Notes under the pieces: model-generated
The model's database searches: none
Seen by the model: only the letters and a program-made list of their open reading frames with translations
What the model was told of the DNA's origin: nothing
Part shown: piece after piece, positions 27,530 through 37,183 of the stretch
Layout: each line of letters starts with the position of its first letter
How positions within the stretch are numbered: the first letter of the stretch is position 1
NCBI RefSeq assembly: GCF_900696045.1
Contig: NZ_LR216287.1
Span: 2,585,854-2,649,853, forward strand
Length of the DNA stretch: 64,000 bases
Direction: 5' to 3'
Origin: Candidatus Nitrosocosmicus franklandus
Lineage (GTDB): Archaea > Thermoproteota > Nitrososphaeria > Nitrososphaerales > Nitrososphaeraceae
Position numbers and translations under genes: made by a program

Positions 27530-28297
27530 TCACCTTAGCTTACAAACCGGTATCGGAAATTCATGTTTATGCCGATTAGATTCTATCCATTTTACAACTA
27601 GCTTTACGTCTTTCATATTTACTCCAGCAATGGTTGGTAGTTTAGAATTACTAGATATCTTGTCATATTGGATTTTTTTTAGTATTCTATCAATTTTATC
27701 ATATCGAACGCCAATTTCTCCTTCCGCTGTTTGACCTCTCCAAATTCTAGCACTACTTTTTTTTCTTATTATTGCTTGAGGTATGCCTAAATATTTCGCA
27801 AATTCCCTGACATCGGTCTTGTACAAGTCTGCAATGGGAAAAATATCTGCCCCGCCATCTCCATATTTAGTAAAATAACCAAGCTCTAGTTCGCTTTTAT
27901 CCGCGGTTCCAACCACTAGTCCACCCTTTGCAGCAGCAAAATAATACAAAATTGCCATTCTAAGCCTTACAAGAAAGTTGCCTCTTGCCAATTTGTCGTT
28001 AGGAAATCCCTTTATTAGAATCTTTTTCCCTTTCCCCACCTCAATTACCTTGTAATTTATTCCAAGGGATTCTGAAATTTCTAACCCATGTTTCATATCA
28101 ACTTTGGGCGTAACAGAATGATCAGGAAGCAAAAGTCCAAGAACCTTCTTGGCGCCAAGAGATTTCGCCGTCACATAAGCTGTTACTGAAGAATCTATCC
28201 CCCCACTAATCCCAATTACTGCACATTTTGCCTTCCTAGAATCAAATTCTTTAATTAAGAAATCTGAGATTTTGTCAAATACTTTTCCATTATCCAT
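27530..28297 (-). CDS. nadE: NAD+ synthase (ammonia-dependent)
   Basis: This 255-residue enzyme makes NAD+ from nicotinic acid adenine dinucleotide, ATP and ammonia. The N-type ATP pyrophosphatase P-loop SGGIDSSV lies at residues 30-37; GTADKSELELGYFTKYGDGGAD at about 155-176 is the NaAD/ammonia site. It has no glutaminase domain, so it uses free ammonia, as in other archaeal NadE. That is notable in an ammonia oxidiser only as context. No operon partner is adjacent. Confidence 0.93.
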   Translation of the reverse strand: MDNGKVFDKISDFLIKEFDSRKAKCAVIGISGGIDSSVTAYVTAKSLGAKKVLGLLLPDHSVTPKVDMKHGLEISESLGINYKVIEVGKGKKILIKGFPNDKLARGNFLVRLRMAILYYFAAAKGGLVVGTADKSELELGYFTKYGDGGADIFPIADLYKTDVREFAKYLGIPQAIIRKKSSARIWRGQTAEGEIGVRYDKIDRILKKIQYDKISSNSKLPTIAGVNMKDVKLVVKWIESNRHKHEFPIPVCKLR

Positions 28298-28915
28298 AGC
28301 TCATTTCAAACCTTTCTAATTTCAAGTTGAGCTAATGGTCTAAATAAGTTGTTCCTAAATATCATCAGTAGGAAAACTAGGTTATGTATCTAACAAACAT
28401 AGAATATCGCATATGTAATAATGGCCCTAAAACTGAATACTGGATGGATTCACCAAATTATTTCCAGAAATTCGTCTTCATAAATCCAAGTTGTTAAAAT
28501 CATTTGAAAACGCTGGAGATTGTTTTCCTAGTACATTTTGTCTATCTCTCCCTCTTCATCTAAAAGTGACTGAATCGAATATCTGGTTATACCTCATGCA
28601 GTAGTAACGTAATTGTTCACAATCTTATTAGTAAGTTGTATCCTTTATTCAGACAATGATACAAAACAGCGCTGTGCAATTCTAATGGTATCAATTATTT
28701 CAGATTTTTGTCTAAAAGCAAATGGATTTTTAACTCAAAGATTTGAATCAGTCAATGCTGATAAACATAGTTTGGGAAAAAATTTACAAAGTTTGTGCTT
28801 TGAATGAAATTGAATGGCCGTTAACCGGCTACTTCTTTGAAAATACTTGATATATGTGACAAGGGTAAAGTAAAGAAAATAGTTAGATGCTCGATATACT
28901 GAAAAAGATTTGTAG
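28298..28915. other. Intergenic, no intact gene seen
   Basis: About 0.6 kb with short frames only. It runs into the possible gene remnant at 28916-29132. Confidence 0.4.
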
Positions 28916-29132
28916 AAAGCAGAGTCTATAAATGAGAATAAGGTAGAAAGTCAAGATATATATCCAAATCATGAAGAACTTGAATTCTTGAATGCCACTA
29001 AACTAATGAAGTATATTGAAAAAAGAATTATATAATTCAAAGCTTAAGGTTGCTTCGTTTATCGGTCTGGGTGAATTGGACCGTAATAATGTGTTTGGGG
29101 CATATCGAGGAAGTTTAATAGAAAGAAATTAG
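28916..29132 (+). pseudogene. Possible frameshifted gene remnant
   Basis: Two overlapping frames of protein-like composition follow one another. The first reads through NHEELEFLNATKLMKYIEKR to a stop at 29033-29035. The second, shifted, reads KLKVASFIGLGELDRNN, then VFGAYRGSLIERN, to the stop at 29130-29132. A one-base shift near 29016-29030 would join them. No start codon or family was recognised. This could be the tail of a decayed gene. Confidence 0.3.
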
Positions 29133-29227
29133 GAGTTTTGCAAAGTTTATACAAAGAAAAAAATTCATTTCAACCTCGTTGGATATATGCTAAGAAAGAT
29201 ATATCATAGTAATTTATGTCGACCTGA

Positions 29228-29923
29228 TCAATAAATATCTCTACACCAGTTTACTAAATAGCTGACAGCTGACTTTGTATCCTTGAACAATACATTCTCC
29301 AGTCTTTGTCTATCTTTGGGTAGTTTTACAAAATCATCTAGTTTTAGTGGCGTATTATTTAATGTAACTATAAAGCGGATACCTGCTTTTGCTGCTGATT
29401 CTACACCTAGAGGTGAATTCTCGACCGCAAGTGCCTCATTAGTTCTTAGACCAAGCTTTTCGAGAGCAGTAACAAAAGGTTCAGGACCTGGTTTGCCTTC
29501 TTTCAAGTCTTCTCCTGTAATGACAAGCTCGAAACTACTAAGAAGATCATTTTTTTGTAATAGAGATTTTACCTCATTTTCTGCAGCCCCACTTACTACA
29601 GCTTTGACGCAATTATCATCACCTTTTAATAAACTCAACAACTCTTTTACTCCTTCAAAGGGTTTTACTTTTTCATTCTTTTTGAAGTGATCCTTTTTAC
29701 GATCGCTAATTTTTTCGATAATAGAATGGTCCGAATTGCTTTGACCATATTTCTTTAAAATCTCTTTTACTAAGTCTCGACCTGGCATTCCTTCAAGTAA
29801 ATATACGTCTTTTTTGTCAATATCTAGATCGACTACTTCTTTGAATGCTATTTCAAAAGCATTTGCATGAAAAGGCATTGCATCGAGCAATACTCCATCC
29901 ATATCGAATAAAATCCCCTTCAC
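29228..29923 (-). CDS. HAD-superfamily phosphatase/phosphomutase-like protein
   Basis: This 231-residue protein has motif I FDMDGVLLDAM at the N-terminus (nucleophile Asp6, acid Asp8), motif II in AVVSGAAENEVKSLL, and motif III/IV in KEGKPGPEPFVTALEKLG with AVENSPLGVESAAKAG. The helical cap lies between motifs I and II, as in the beta-phosphoglucomutase/phosphoglycolate phosphatase subfamily. In motif IV the usual EDS reads ENS, so one metal-binding Asp is replaced by Asn. The substrate cannot be assigned from sequence. Confidence 0.87.
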   Translation of the reverse strand: MKGILFDMDGVLLDAMPFHANAFEIAFKEVVDLDIDKKDVYLLEGMPGRDLVKEILKKYGQSNSDHSIIEKISDRKKDHFKKNEKVKPFEGVKELLSLLKGDDNCVKAVVSGAAENEVKSLLQKNDLLSSFELVITGEDLKEGKPGPEPFVTALEKLGLRTNEALAVENSPLGVESAAKAGIRFIVTLNNTPLKLDDFVKLPKDRQRLENVLFKDTKSAVSYLVNWCRDIY

Positions 29924-31052
29924 TATTACTAAATAATCAGAATATGTTAAATATAGTAGAAGAACTCGTTAAGAGAAGCATCCCTGAAGGCACAAATATT
30001 AGCGATGTATAATCGGTAAATGAATATTATATATTAATTTCCAATATTCATTTAGTGGCGTTAATAAGAGCAACTCCTACCTTAAAATTAAAAGGATTTG
30101 TATAACAGCCATGTGTTTAACTGCGTACTCGCAAGTTATCAATCATAATCAATTTCTATTATGTATCAATGATACAGTATTACTAAAATCAAGAAAAATG
30201 ATCAGACAAGTAAATGTCCCAAATAAAAGTGACATCAAAATAGATTCTTACAACTCTATGGCTATTTACGGCCCTTTGTTCGCCGTTCTCAGATATGAGT
30301 TGAACAGAATCCTGATGGTATTTGGCTCATCAAATATCCATCAGAATTAGATTCTTATATTAAGTAGTTGATAGTATCAGGGTTTCTTTTTGAGAAAAAG
30401 ATATGTTTTGGTATTCTAGAGTGTTTTTCAAAACTTCTTGATGACTCAGATTGCGCAGCCTTGATTTAAAAGAGCGTTGAGATTGGATCTCAATTTGCGA
30501 TATCTTATGAGTAATGGACAAAGAAGAGACGCAGATCTTTTTTAATACCAATGCCAATATATTTAGTGTACTCCAGGAGACGCCCCAGCTGACAAGTGAG
30601 ATCTGTACGGTGATTAAAACTAGATAAGAGAAAACTCATTAATCGAGGGTGTCGAGAAGGGGGAGACAAAAAGTGAATCAAAAGATTCTTACATACGAAT
30701 TATTTAATATTTAACCTATTTAATCATTTTATTGGACAAGTATCTCATTTTGTTAATTTTGTTTAATATATCTTAACCCCAATAGAGAAAAACTATTTAT
30801 TTTATATCAGGTGATCCGGAGTGTGTTTAATGGTGATCGTTTCCAAATGATGTGTCTGCCAATCAACAAGTCGATTGACTATTGCCTAATGTACCCAAAG
30901 TTTGTATACTAATAACCAATTCTAACTCTCTTGTAACGAAGTCTATAAGAATTTGTTTAATTTTTTCTAAATGTGCTTCGGTTGGGAAATTGAGGGAATC
31001 AATATGTTTACAAATGACGAATCGATCAATACCTCAATAAATCAATTGCTCG
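29924..31052. other. 1.1-kb gene-poor stretch
   Basis: Short frames at 30111-30350 (plus) and 30360-30557 (minus) are open, but have no family likeness or start signals I trust. No RNA gene or repeat was recognised. Confidence 0.4.
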
Positions 31053-31372
31053 CTAACTAATTTGAAGGAAAATTTGTTCCATTCTTAATTTTTCTCTTGA
31101 CTTCATTGATTCAATTTGTAATAACAAATTGATTCCATCTTTTGCGATAAAAAATGATCTTAACCTACCGCTATAAGTTATGAGATTGCATTCAATCATG
31201 TAAAACAAATACTCTTTTACCAATTCATTTCGGATAGGCATCATACTCGAGATAGTTGAAATTAGATATGGAATCGTAGTGCCGTCAAAACAGGACACAA
31301 GGATAGGTTGCAGAATAGCTGCTTTTATTAATATTTTTTGCTGTTTTTGTAGTCTCTTCCTACGACCTCCAT
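31053..31372 (-). pseudogene. HTH_45-like winged-helix regulator broken in an A-run
   Basis: The 3' part (31298 down to 31053, GTG in frame) encodes IPYLISTISSMMPIRNELV and NLITYSGRLRSFFIAKDGINLL, the recognition helix and wing of the archaeal HTH_45-type winged helix. The same frame extends upstream as LIKAAILQPILVSCFDGTT without a start. An ATG at 31370-31372 opens in another phase (MEVVGRDYKNSKK). The two phases meet at a run of six A (31334-31339 on the plus strand as T). One extra A would give a continuous protein of about 106 residues. It is either a real frameshift or a sequencing error. Confidence 0.5.
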
Positions 31373-31569
31373 ATACTTTCTAACCTTATAGTCTAACTCT
31401 TCCCGAGAGTTCTTTATCTAAACTTCTGGTAAGCATAGTTATTTTTCGCTTCTCCGATTATGAACATCAAAGATTAAAGCATTATAATATGATCCATTTT
31501 CGAAATTTTTCTCATCTATCATTCTGCTAAGTGTTGATATATGGGAATAGCATTTTAGACTGTTCATTT

Positions 31570-32236
31570 GGCTCTGTTCATTTAACAAGTTTGATCTCGC
31601 TATTATGATAATCCAAAAACATATTCAACCAATTTCTTACATGACTTAGTTTGCAGTTCTTTACTCTGCAGGGAAAGTAATCATCGAAACTTTCGGTTCT
31701 ATCCTTTATGTATTGCATTGTTCTTTCAATGATGCTTTTCTCATAAGGGGAATGGTTGTGATGTTTGAGTCCCAAGAACTTACAGGCCATTGGGTACCAT
31801 GTACCACCATCCGTAGAAACTGGATGTTTTCCATTAAATTTTACTAAACCACCAATGAATCTTTCAGCAACAAACATGTTTCTTTCCTTAGAGATAGATA
31901 GTGTGAGAATTTGTCTGTTTTTAGGCTCTATTGCTACCCATAGCCAGATGTATTCTGATCCCACCTTTAACATCGTTTCATCTACAATATACTCCAGAAC
32001 CTTTCTTCTGCGTGACTGCATCTTTTGGGGTTTGTACTTTTGAATCCAGTTCCAGATGGAAACATGGTTTCTTTTGAAAAGTTGAGATGGTCTTTCGGAG
32101 GCTCTCCTGAGAGAAAGACCTGAAAAGTATAGATGTAGTGCATAATATACATACTTTGAAGGTGTTTTATTTCTGGTAATCACAAAGGAGATAGAACATC
32201 TTCAAGCTATAGATTTTTCGTTAAATGAACAGAGCC
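31570..32236 (-). mobile_element. IS6-like insertion sequence, intact (copy 3)
   Basis: The 667-bp element has perfect 17-bp terminal inverted repeats (GGCTCTGTTCATTTAAC). It is flanked by a perfect 8-bp target duplication, GTTCATTT, at 31562-31569 and 32237-32244. It lies in the opposite orientation to copy 2 and the same as copy 1. It is the best-preserved copy. Confidence 0.95.
31578..32183 (-). CDS. IS6-like family transposase
   Basis: This 201-residue transposase has the same plan as the copy at 21142: a helix-turn-helix N-terminus, then YIVDETMLKVGSEYIWLW (Asp 1), VSTDGGTWYP (Asp 2) and YEKSIIERTMQYIKDRTE, where the Glu after II probably completes the DDE triad. Relative to copy 2 it has several substitutions (for example KPQKMQSRRR, LGLKHHNHSPYE). 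The two therefore did not arise from each other very recently, although both retain clean target duplications. All three key acidic residues are present, so this copy could be active. Confidence 0.93.
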   Translation of the reverse strand: MITRNKTPSKYVYYALHLYFSGLSLRRASERPSQLFKRNHVSIWNWIQKYKPQKMQSRRRKVLEYIVDETMLKVGSEYIWLWVAIEPKNRQILTLSISKERNMFVAERFIGGLVKFNGKHPVSTDGGTWYPMACKFLGLKHHNHSPYEKSIIERTMQYIKDRTESFDDYFPCRVKNCKLSHVRNWLNMFLDYHNSEIKLVK

Positions 32237-32373
32237 GTTCATTTTATATGAATGAGATCGATTAACATTTTATATGAAGTCTGATCTTATTTTGTTCATT
32301 AATCTTTTTTCAGTTACAAATACCTTTAATTTCGATTAATCCTTGTTATATTCATTGTTTACAATACGAGTCT

Positions 32374-34287
32374 TTAATTGTCTACAATTGTAAATTCAAT
32401 AGCTAGTATATGCTTGCATTTCAAACGTCGAAATTGATAATCTGCACAAGTACAACTTTTTTTTTCAAGGTCAATAATGTATGTTTTGCTATCGTCTACT
32501 GTGCTCTTTACTTTGTAAATTCGTGAATTTTTCTCCAACTTTTTTCCTTTGGATACATGTCCGTTTGTTTCTTTGTTAAGGTAGTCCACATCAAGGCCCT
32601 TAATTATTGACTTTTCCTTAAGTGTGTGTTCTACTATCTGAAACGCCTTGTTAATCCTTTTTACCTGATTGTCATCATTAGATCTTGACTTTAGTAACCT
32701 TATGGCTTTTTTGTTAAGAATATCAACTTCGTTTCTGTTTCTTTTATTATAAGAATTGTCATGTTTTTTTATTGGTTCTGGAGTTTCATCAATAATTCTT
32801 CCTTTTGTGACAATCTCTTGAAAATTTCTATCTTGACTATTTTTGATCTCTCTCACACTGGGTCGTTCTTCTGTTGGAGACACAGCCTTAGCAACACTGT
32901 CAATCACATTATCATCCTTAGTATCTGGAATATATACAACATATATTAATGCAATACTTTTGTCTTCGTATTTTCTAAGTACCCTGCCTATTCTCTGAAC
33001 GATTTGATTAATGTTTGAGGTAGTGGCTAGAATTATTTCAATTCTTACTTGAGGGACGTCGTACCCGATTTCGAGAGTATGAACTGATAACAGAACATTA
33101 AATGTGGTTCCCCACTTATCTAAAATACGCTGTCGTTCTGAAGACCGTACTTTAGCGTCAATGATCATTGACTTGATTCCTTTTTCTAATAAGATCCTTT
33201 TTAGTTCTTGAATCGACTCTATTGTTTCGCTAAAGACCATTATTTTTTCGTCAGGAAATTTTTTTTCTATGATGTCTACAGCTGCTGACAACTTATTGTC
33301 AGCATAGCTTAGCAAAAGTTTTCTCTTTCTAACATTTGAGAACCATGCTTTTGCCATCCCGCTTGCAAATCCCCCTTTTTTTAAGAGGTTGGTCATCGAA
33401 CTAGCGTCGTACCTCTTAAACCGATTCGAAATGTTCTTTATCTTGGTAGTATAATTTTGATATTCTTCTCTTTCCTCGCCTGTGAGCGAAACCTTTACAG
33501 GAATAATAACGGGTTTTGCTAACCTCTTGTCTTTTACCGCCATCTTGATTGGATATCTTATTATTGGTGGTACTACTGCCATGATCGTGCTATTTTTTTG
33601 ATCTCTTTCATCTAAGGTTGCAGTCAATCCCAATAACCCTTTATTTGGATCTTCTATTACGTAATCAAATAATTTAACAAAGGATTTTGAGGAATCCTTT
33701 ATTAGGTGCACTTCATCAAGAATAACCATATTAGAACGCCTAATCAAAATTGGATTTCTAACTACGCTGTTATATGTACTAACAATAATTTCTTTTTTTT
33801 CCTTACGTTCTCCAAAATAAGAACCTATACTTTCCTTTGGAATACCATATGATATTAACCTGTTGATTGTTTGATCTATCAATGATATTCTTGGGACTAA
33901 AATCAAAATATTAAAAAATGAAAACGAAAACGATTTTTGATCTTCTTTTTCAGATACAAATGGTTTATTCGCTCCTTGATCGACGAGACTTGGAATGTCG
34001 TCAATTTTTGAAGTTAATTCAGATCTACCGGTGGAGTTGGTAATTATGCTACTGTTCATACTTGCAAAATAGGGATATGTCATAATCATTCTTTTAGCAC
34101 ATTCGAATGCAATCTCTGTCTTACCTGTGCCCGTGCTATACAATATGGTTCCGCGATACCCGTTATCTACCCAAGACTCTACAGCAACAAGTTGGTCATC
34201 CTTCAGAGTAAAGGGGAATTTAAGTGAAAGAATAGAAGGGGTATTCAGTTTTTTAGCATTTGAAAATGATCTATCAAAGGTATCCAT
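32374..34287 (-). CDS. SF2 helicase (XPB-like) with C-terminal SWIM zinc finger
   Basis: This protein has about 637 residues from the ATG at 34287; a TTG seven codons earlier is possible. Helicase motifs in order are the Walker A YSTGTGKTEIAF, LVPRISLIDQ (Ia), LDEVHLIKD (II), GLTATLDERD (III), FSETIESIQELK and VQRIGRVLRK (VI). The C-terminus ends with a SWIM zinc finger, CTCADYQFRRLKCKHI, which fits CxC...CxH. Between them lies a polar, Lys/Asn-rich linker. SWIM domains bind DNA or protein, so a DNA-repair or chromatin-remodelling role is plausible. The family is seen in AOA and other archaea, but its exact function is unknown. Confidence 0.85.
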   Translation of the reverse strand: MDTFDRSFSNAKKLNTPSILSLKFPFTLKDDQLVAVESWVDNGYRGTILYSTGTGKTEIAFECAKRMIMTYPYFASMNSSIITNSTGRSELTSKIDDIPSLVDQGANKPFVSEKEDQKSFSFSFFNILILVPRISLIDQTINRLISYGIPKESIGSYFGERKEKKEIIVSTYNSVVRNPILIRRSNMVILDEVHLIKDSSKSFVKLFDYVIEDPNKGLLGLTATLDERDQKNSTIMAVVPPIIRYPIKMAVKDKRLAKPVIIPVKVSLTGEEREEYQNYTTKIKNISNRFKRYDASSMTNLLKKGGFASGMAKAWFSNVRKRKLLLSYADNKLSAAVDIIEKKFPDEKIMVFSETIESIQELKRILLEKGIKSMIIDAKVRSSERQRILDKWGTTFNVLLSVHTLEIGYDVPQVRIEIILATTSNINQIVQRIGRVLRKYEDKSIALIYVVYIPDTKDDNVIDSVAKAVSPTEERPSVREIKNSQDRNFQEIVTKGRIIDETPEPIKKHDNSYNKRNRNEVDILNKKAIRLLKSRSNDDNQVKRINKAFQIVEHTLKEKSIIKGLDVDYLNKETNGHVSKGKKLEKNSRIYKVKSTVDDSKTYIIDLEKKSCTCADYQFRRLKCKHILAIEFTIVDN

Positions 34288-34478
34288 TTTCAAAGTTCCT
34301 TTTACCAAATTTTACTTTTGAGTTACATACGAGGAAATGTCGGACACTACCTATCAATATTCTTATTATCTAAATTATGCGGTCTGGCCTATTATGCCTT
34401 TGGGATACTGCATAATAACATGTTTTGTGTTTGTTAGAGTTTCAACTTTACAGTTGCGACTGAAAATGATTAATCTTT

Positions 34479-34700
34479 TTAACCATTGTTGCTATCTAGC
34501 TTTGCTGCGATGTCAGCGCTTTTTATATCTCCGTTGTTTACAAGTGCTTCCACAATACGCAAATTGATGTTATCTAGTAGTATGATTTTTGAGTTTTCAT
34601 ACTTAGACTTCTGATCTTTTCTTTTTGTAATCTTTAGATTTTCTTGGTGTATGTCATATTCGGCATTTAATAGTTTTTTTTGATCTTTGAACTCCGAGAA
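34479..34700 (-). pseudogene. Remnant of an Lrp/AsnC-type HTH gene
   Basis: A 73-codon open stretch without any start codon ends ILLDNINLRIVEALVNNGD, then IKSADIAAKLDSNNG and a stop. The matching part of the intact regulator at 35071-35796 reads PLDRINLEIIAELLTEGD, then IKSSEIATRLKVPL. The similarity covers the first two helices of the DNA-binding domain and breaks off just before the recognition helix. It is therefore a truncated relative, probably left from a tandem duplication, with the 3' part lost. Confidence 0.6.
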
Positions 34701-35070
34701 TTAATTTTCTCTCTTTGACTCCGCGGCAATTTAGCCCTTGTTTTTATATACGATGAGATTTAAGCATACCTTTTTACCTCTTTTTGACTTTCTGCATCAT
34801 AATATTGTTCATTTCTGAAAATAAAATCATTAAAATGAGACAAGTATGAATATGTGCAATACAATCGTTCTAGTATCATGCGAATAACAATCTACATCAC
34901 TAATCATTTCCACAACGAACGATAAAAAGGCCCTGATATTTAATGAATGATAAATTATATAATAACAAATTCGCCTTTGTTAAAAATAATACTAAATATT
35001 AGTAATGCGAGTTTTTATCATTTTCTAATTAATCTTTTATTACAAAAAAGCTGTAATTGATTTATCTAGC
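34701..35070. other. Intergenic, no gene seen
   Basis: 0.37 kb of AT-rich sequence between the HTH remnant and the intact Lrp-type gene. Nothing recognised. Confidence 0.4.
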
Positions 35071-35796
35071 TCATAGTATAATTTTTGGAACTTTGACTTC
35101 TCCAAGCTTGTCAGATAATGCATTTTTAATAATTGTAGCAAGATTGTCTCCAATTATCATGACTTGTTCTGACCAATCCACTTTAGTCGCAACGGGGAGT
35201 GCCTTGATTTCTTCTAATAAATAATGCAATTCGTCAGATCCATTGTATACGATTTCAAGACATAGATTGTTTGTTGAGTTTATCCTGGTGGATGCCCGTA
35301 CAACATTTTTGTCATATTTTTTCAAAAGATGTTCGCCAGTTTCTTTTACTTTTCCTCCTTGAATGTCAACAAATATGTGCGCCATTCTAAATCCTAATCG
35401 AGACAATTCAATTTGGTATGTCTTCTTTAAGAGATATTTTTCGATTCTTGCCCTTCGTCTTTGGATAGTTGATAGTGGCACCTTGAGTCTCGTTGCTATT
35501 TCAGAGCTCTTTATATCTCCTTCAGTTAAAAGCTCTGCTATGATCTCTAAGTTTATTCTATCAAGTGGGAGTTGGTTAAAAGAGATTGTACTTTTAGCGT
35601 TGCTTAACGAATTTGACTTGCTCTTTGTATGAATGAAGGATTTATTTCTTAATTTTTTACCTTGATTCCCATTTATCCTACTAGGATTCTTGACTTTAGG
35701 TAGATAGTTGTCATTTTGAATTCGTTGTTCACTATGTTTACTACTTAACCTTTTAATCTCGTCAAAACGCGCTTTTTTAGGCAAAGGACTCATCAA
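35071..35796 (-). CDS. Lrp/AsnC-family transcriptional regulator with basic N-terminal extension
   Basis: This 241-residue protein has a roughly 75-residue Lys/Ser/Asn-rich N-terminal tail. A helix-turn-helix follows (LDRINLEIIAELLTEGDIKS, then SEIATRLKVPLSTIQRRRARIEKYL, about 77-125). The remaining portion resembles the RAM/effector fold (AHIFVDIQGGKVKETGEHLL, then VVRASTRINSTNN). The family senses amino acids or related ligands and acts as dimers/octamers. The tail is unusual in length and may add DNA contacts. A broken relative lies downstream (34479-34700). Confidence 0.8.
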   Translation of the reverse strand: MMSPLPKKARFDEIKRLSSKHSEQRIQNDNYLPKVKNPSRINGNQGKKLRNKSFIHTKSKSNSLSNAKSTISFNQLPLDRINLEIIAELLTEGDIKSSEIATRLKVPLSTIQRRRARIEKYLLKKTYQIELSRLGFRMAHIFVDIQGGKVKETGEHLLKKYDKNVVRASTRINSTNNLCLEIVYNGSDELHYLLEEIKALPVATKVDWSEQVMIIGDNLATIIKNALSDKLGEVKVPKIIL

Positions 35797-36727
35797 TTTA
35801 TAGACTTAGAACCTTTTAAATATATTTAATTCATAATTTATGACATATCGAATCACTAAAAGTATTTCAGATCAAATTTGTCTCATCATATAGATCTTTT
35901 TATAAAGTAAACCTTCTAATATATACATCGTCTCACAATGTTGAAACTTGACACCATTTAATTAAGATCGGTGGTTTTTAGTATGTTGAATAAACCTTCG
36001 ATTGATAACAAGTAGATTTGATGTAACATTCTAGTTTAAGAATTATATAAAACCAGCCTAACGAATTAATTTGAAATTTCATTTATCAAAGCAAAACTAA
36101 TCGGATTTAGCTTGTCTCCGTAATCCCTGTGGTAGTCTCTTTACGGTTAATCCTGCAATCCACTTTGAATACAAAAGGGAGCCAATTTGAACCAAATTGA
36201 AAAATCTGAATTATTAGACCTTTTACTTGTTATATCTTCAATAATGGATTGAAAAATCCAAACCTTTCTTAAAAATCAAATAACAATAAAAAGTAGATCT
36301 ATGTTTCGATTAGTCACTACTATACGTGGATTCTTACTAAAAATTGTCTACATCTTCAGTATGTGTTAGTGAATATATATCTTGATAAATATCTGATATT
36401 GTGATAGTACATAATGATTATGTGAGCAGTATGGGAAATACCTGTTCAACACCTGGTCATTTAAAAAAACAGAATCCAAATTCTAGTGTTTTATATCTTA
36501 ATTCAAAGCTGAAATGTACTTTATTTCATTTATGGTTATTCATCATCCCGTCTTGAAATCAGTTACCGCAAATAAGAAGATTAGTAGAACTATCTTAAAG
36601 GTGTGTTAAATAGGGTGATCACTGAAAGCATAAGGCGTAGTACTTTAAACCTGAATACTTTTACAAACGTAAAAATTGGAATTATTTTCCAGTCCTTAAA
36701 CAGAATTTTAAAAGTGGATTACGCTAT
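35797..36727. other. 0.93-kb gene-poor stretch
   Basis: No supported gene. A minus-strand stretch near 36110-36210 reads as a short amphipathic peptide, but lacks a start signal. No RNA gene recognised. Confidence 0.4.
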
Positions 36728-37183
36728 TTGAGTTCAAAAAATAGTTATAGTCTGCCTATTTTGAAACGTTTAATTACTAGAATTGATCGTACCTCTTCAC
36801 CCGCTCATGTGGGTAAACTAAAAAATGCAGTAGATTTTTTAGCACCAATAGGAACACCTGTTTTAGCAGCAGCAGAGGGAGTAGTAACCTACGTTGAGGA
36901 TAGATATAACATTGGTGGACCAGATTTTTCATACCAAAAGTTTTCAAACTTTATAGTATTGAGGCATTCTAACGATGAGTTCAGCCGGTATGATCACCTT
37001 AATTGTCAAAGTTCAAAAGTAAAGGTCAATCAAAGAGTAAGATGTGGGGAGCATATAGCAAATGTAGGTATGACCGGTTTTACATTTGTACCTCATTTAC
37101 ATTTTCAAGTCTTTGTATTTACAGGACCAAACATCTGGGTGGATTATGTAACTCTGGCAATAAGTTTTGTTGAGGATGTCTAA
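36728..37183 (+). CDS. M23-family (LytM-like) metallopeptidase
   Basis: This 151-residue protein starts at TTG (36728). It has the M23 layout: a first metal-ligand region HVGKLKNAVDF (His and Asp), GTPVLAAAEGVVTYVED, the RYDHL segment, and the HLHFQVF motif with HxH near residue 126. The spacing between the first His and the Asp is longer than in LytM, as in a known subgroup. M23 enzymes cut peptide cross-links. AOA have no murein, so the target here is unknown (inference). No signal peptide is seen, which is unusual for a wall-acting enzyme. It is convergent with the lipid kinase gene, with no gap. Confidence 0.82.
   Translation: MSSKNSYSLPILKRLITRIDRTSSPAHVGKLKNAVDFLAPIGTPVLAAAEGVVTYVEDRYNIGGPDFSYQKFSNFIVLRHSNDEFSRYDHLNCQSSKVKVNQRVRCGEHIANVGMTGFTFVPHLHFQVFVFTGPNIWVDYVTLAISFVEDV

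Noticed and set aside
36110-36210. Short minus-strand amphipathic peptide frame (IAGLTVKRLPQGLRR)
   Set aside because: No start codon signal, under 40 codons, and no likeness to a family.
36540-36570. ATGATGA on the minus strand, considered as a second C/D-box RNA
   Set aside because: No box D or D' at a usable distance.
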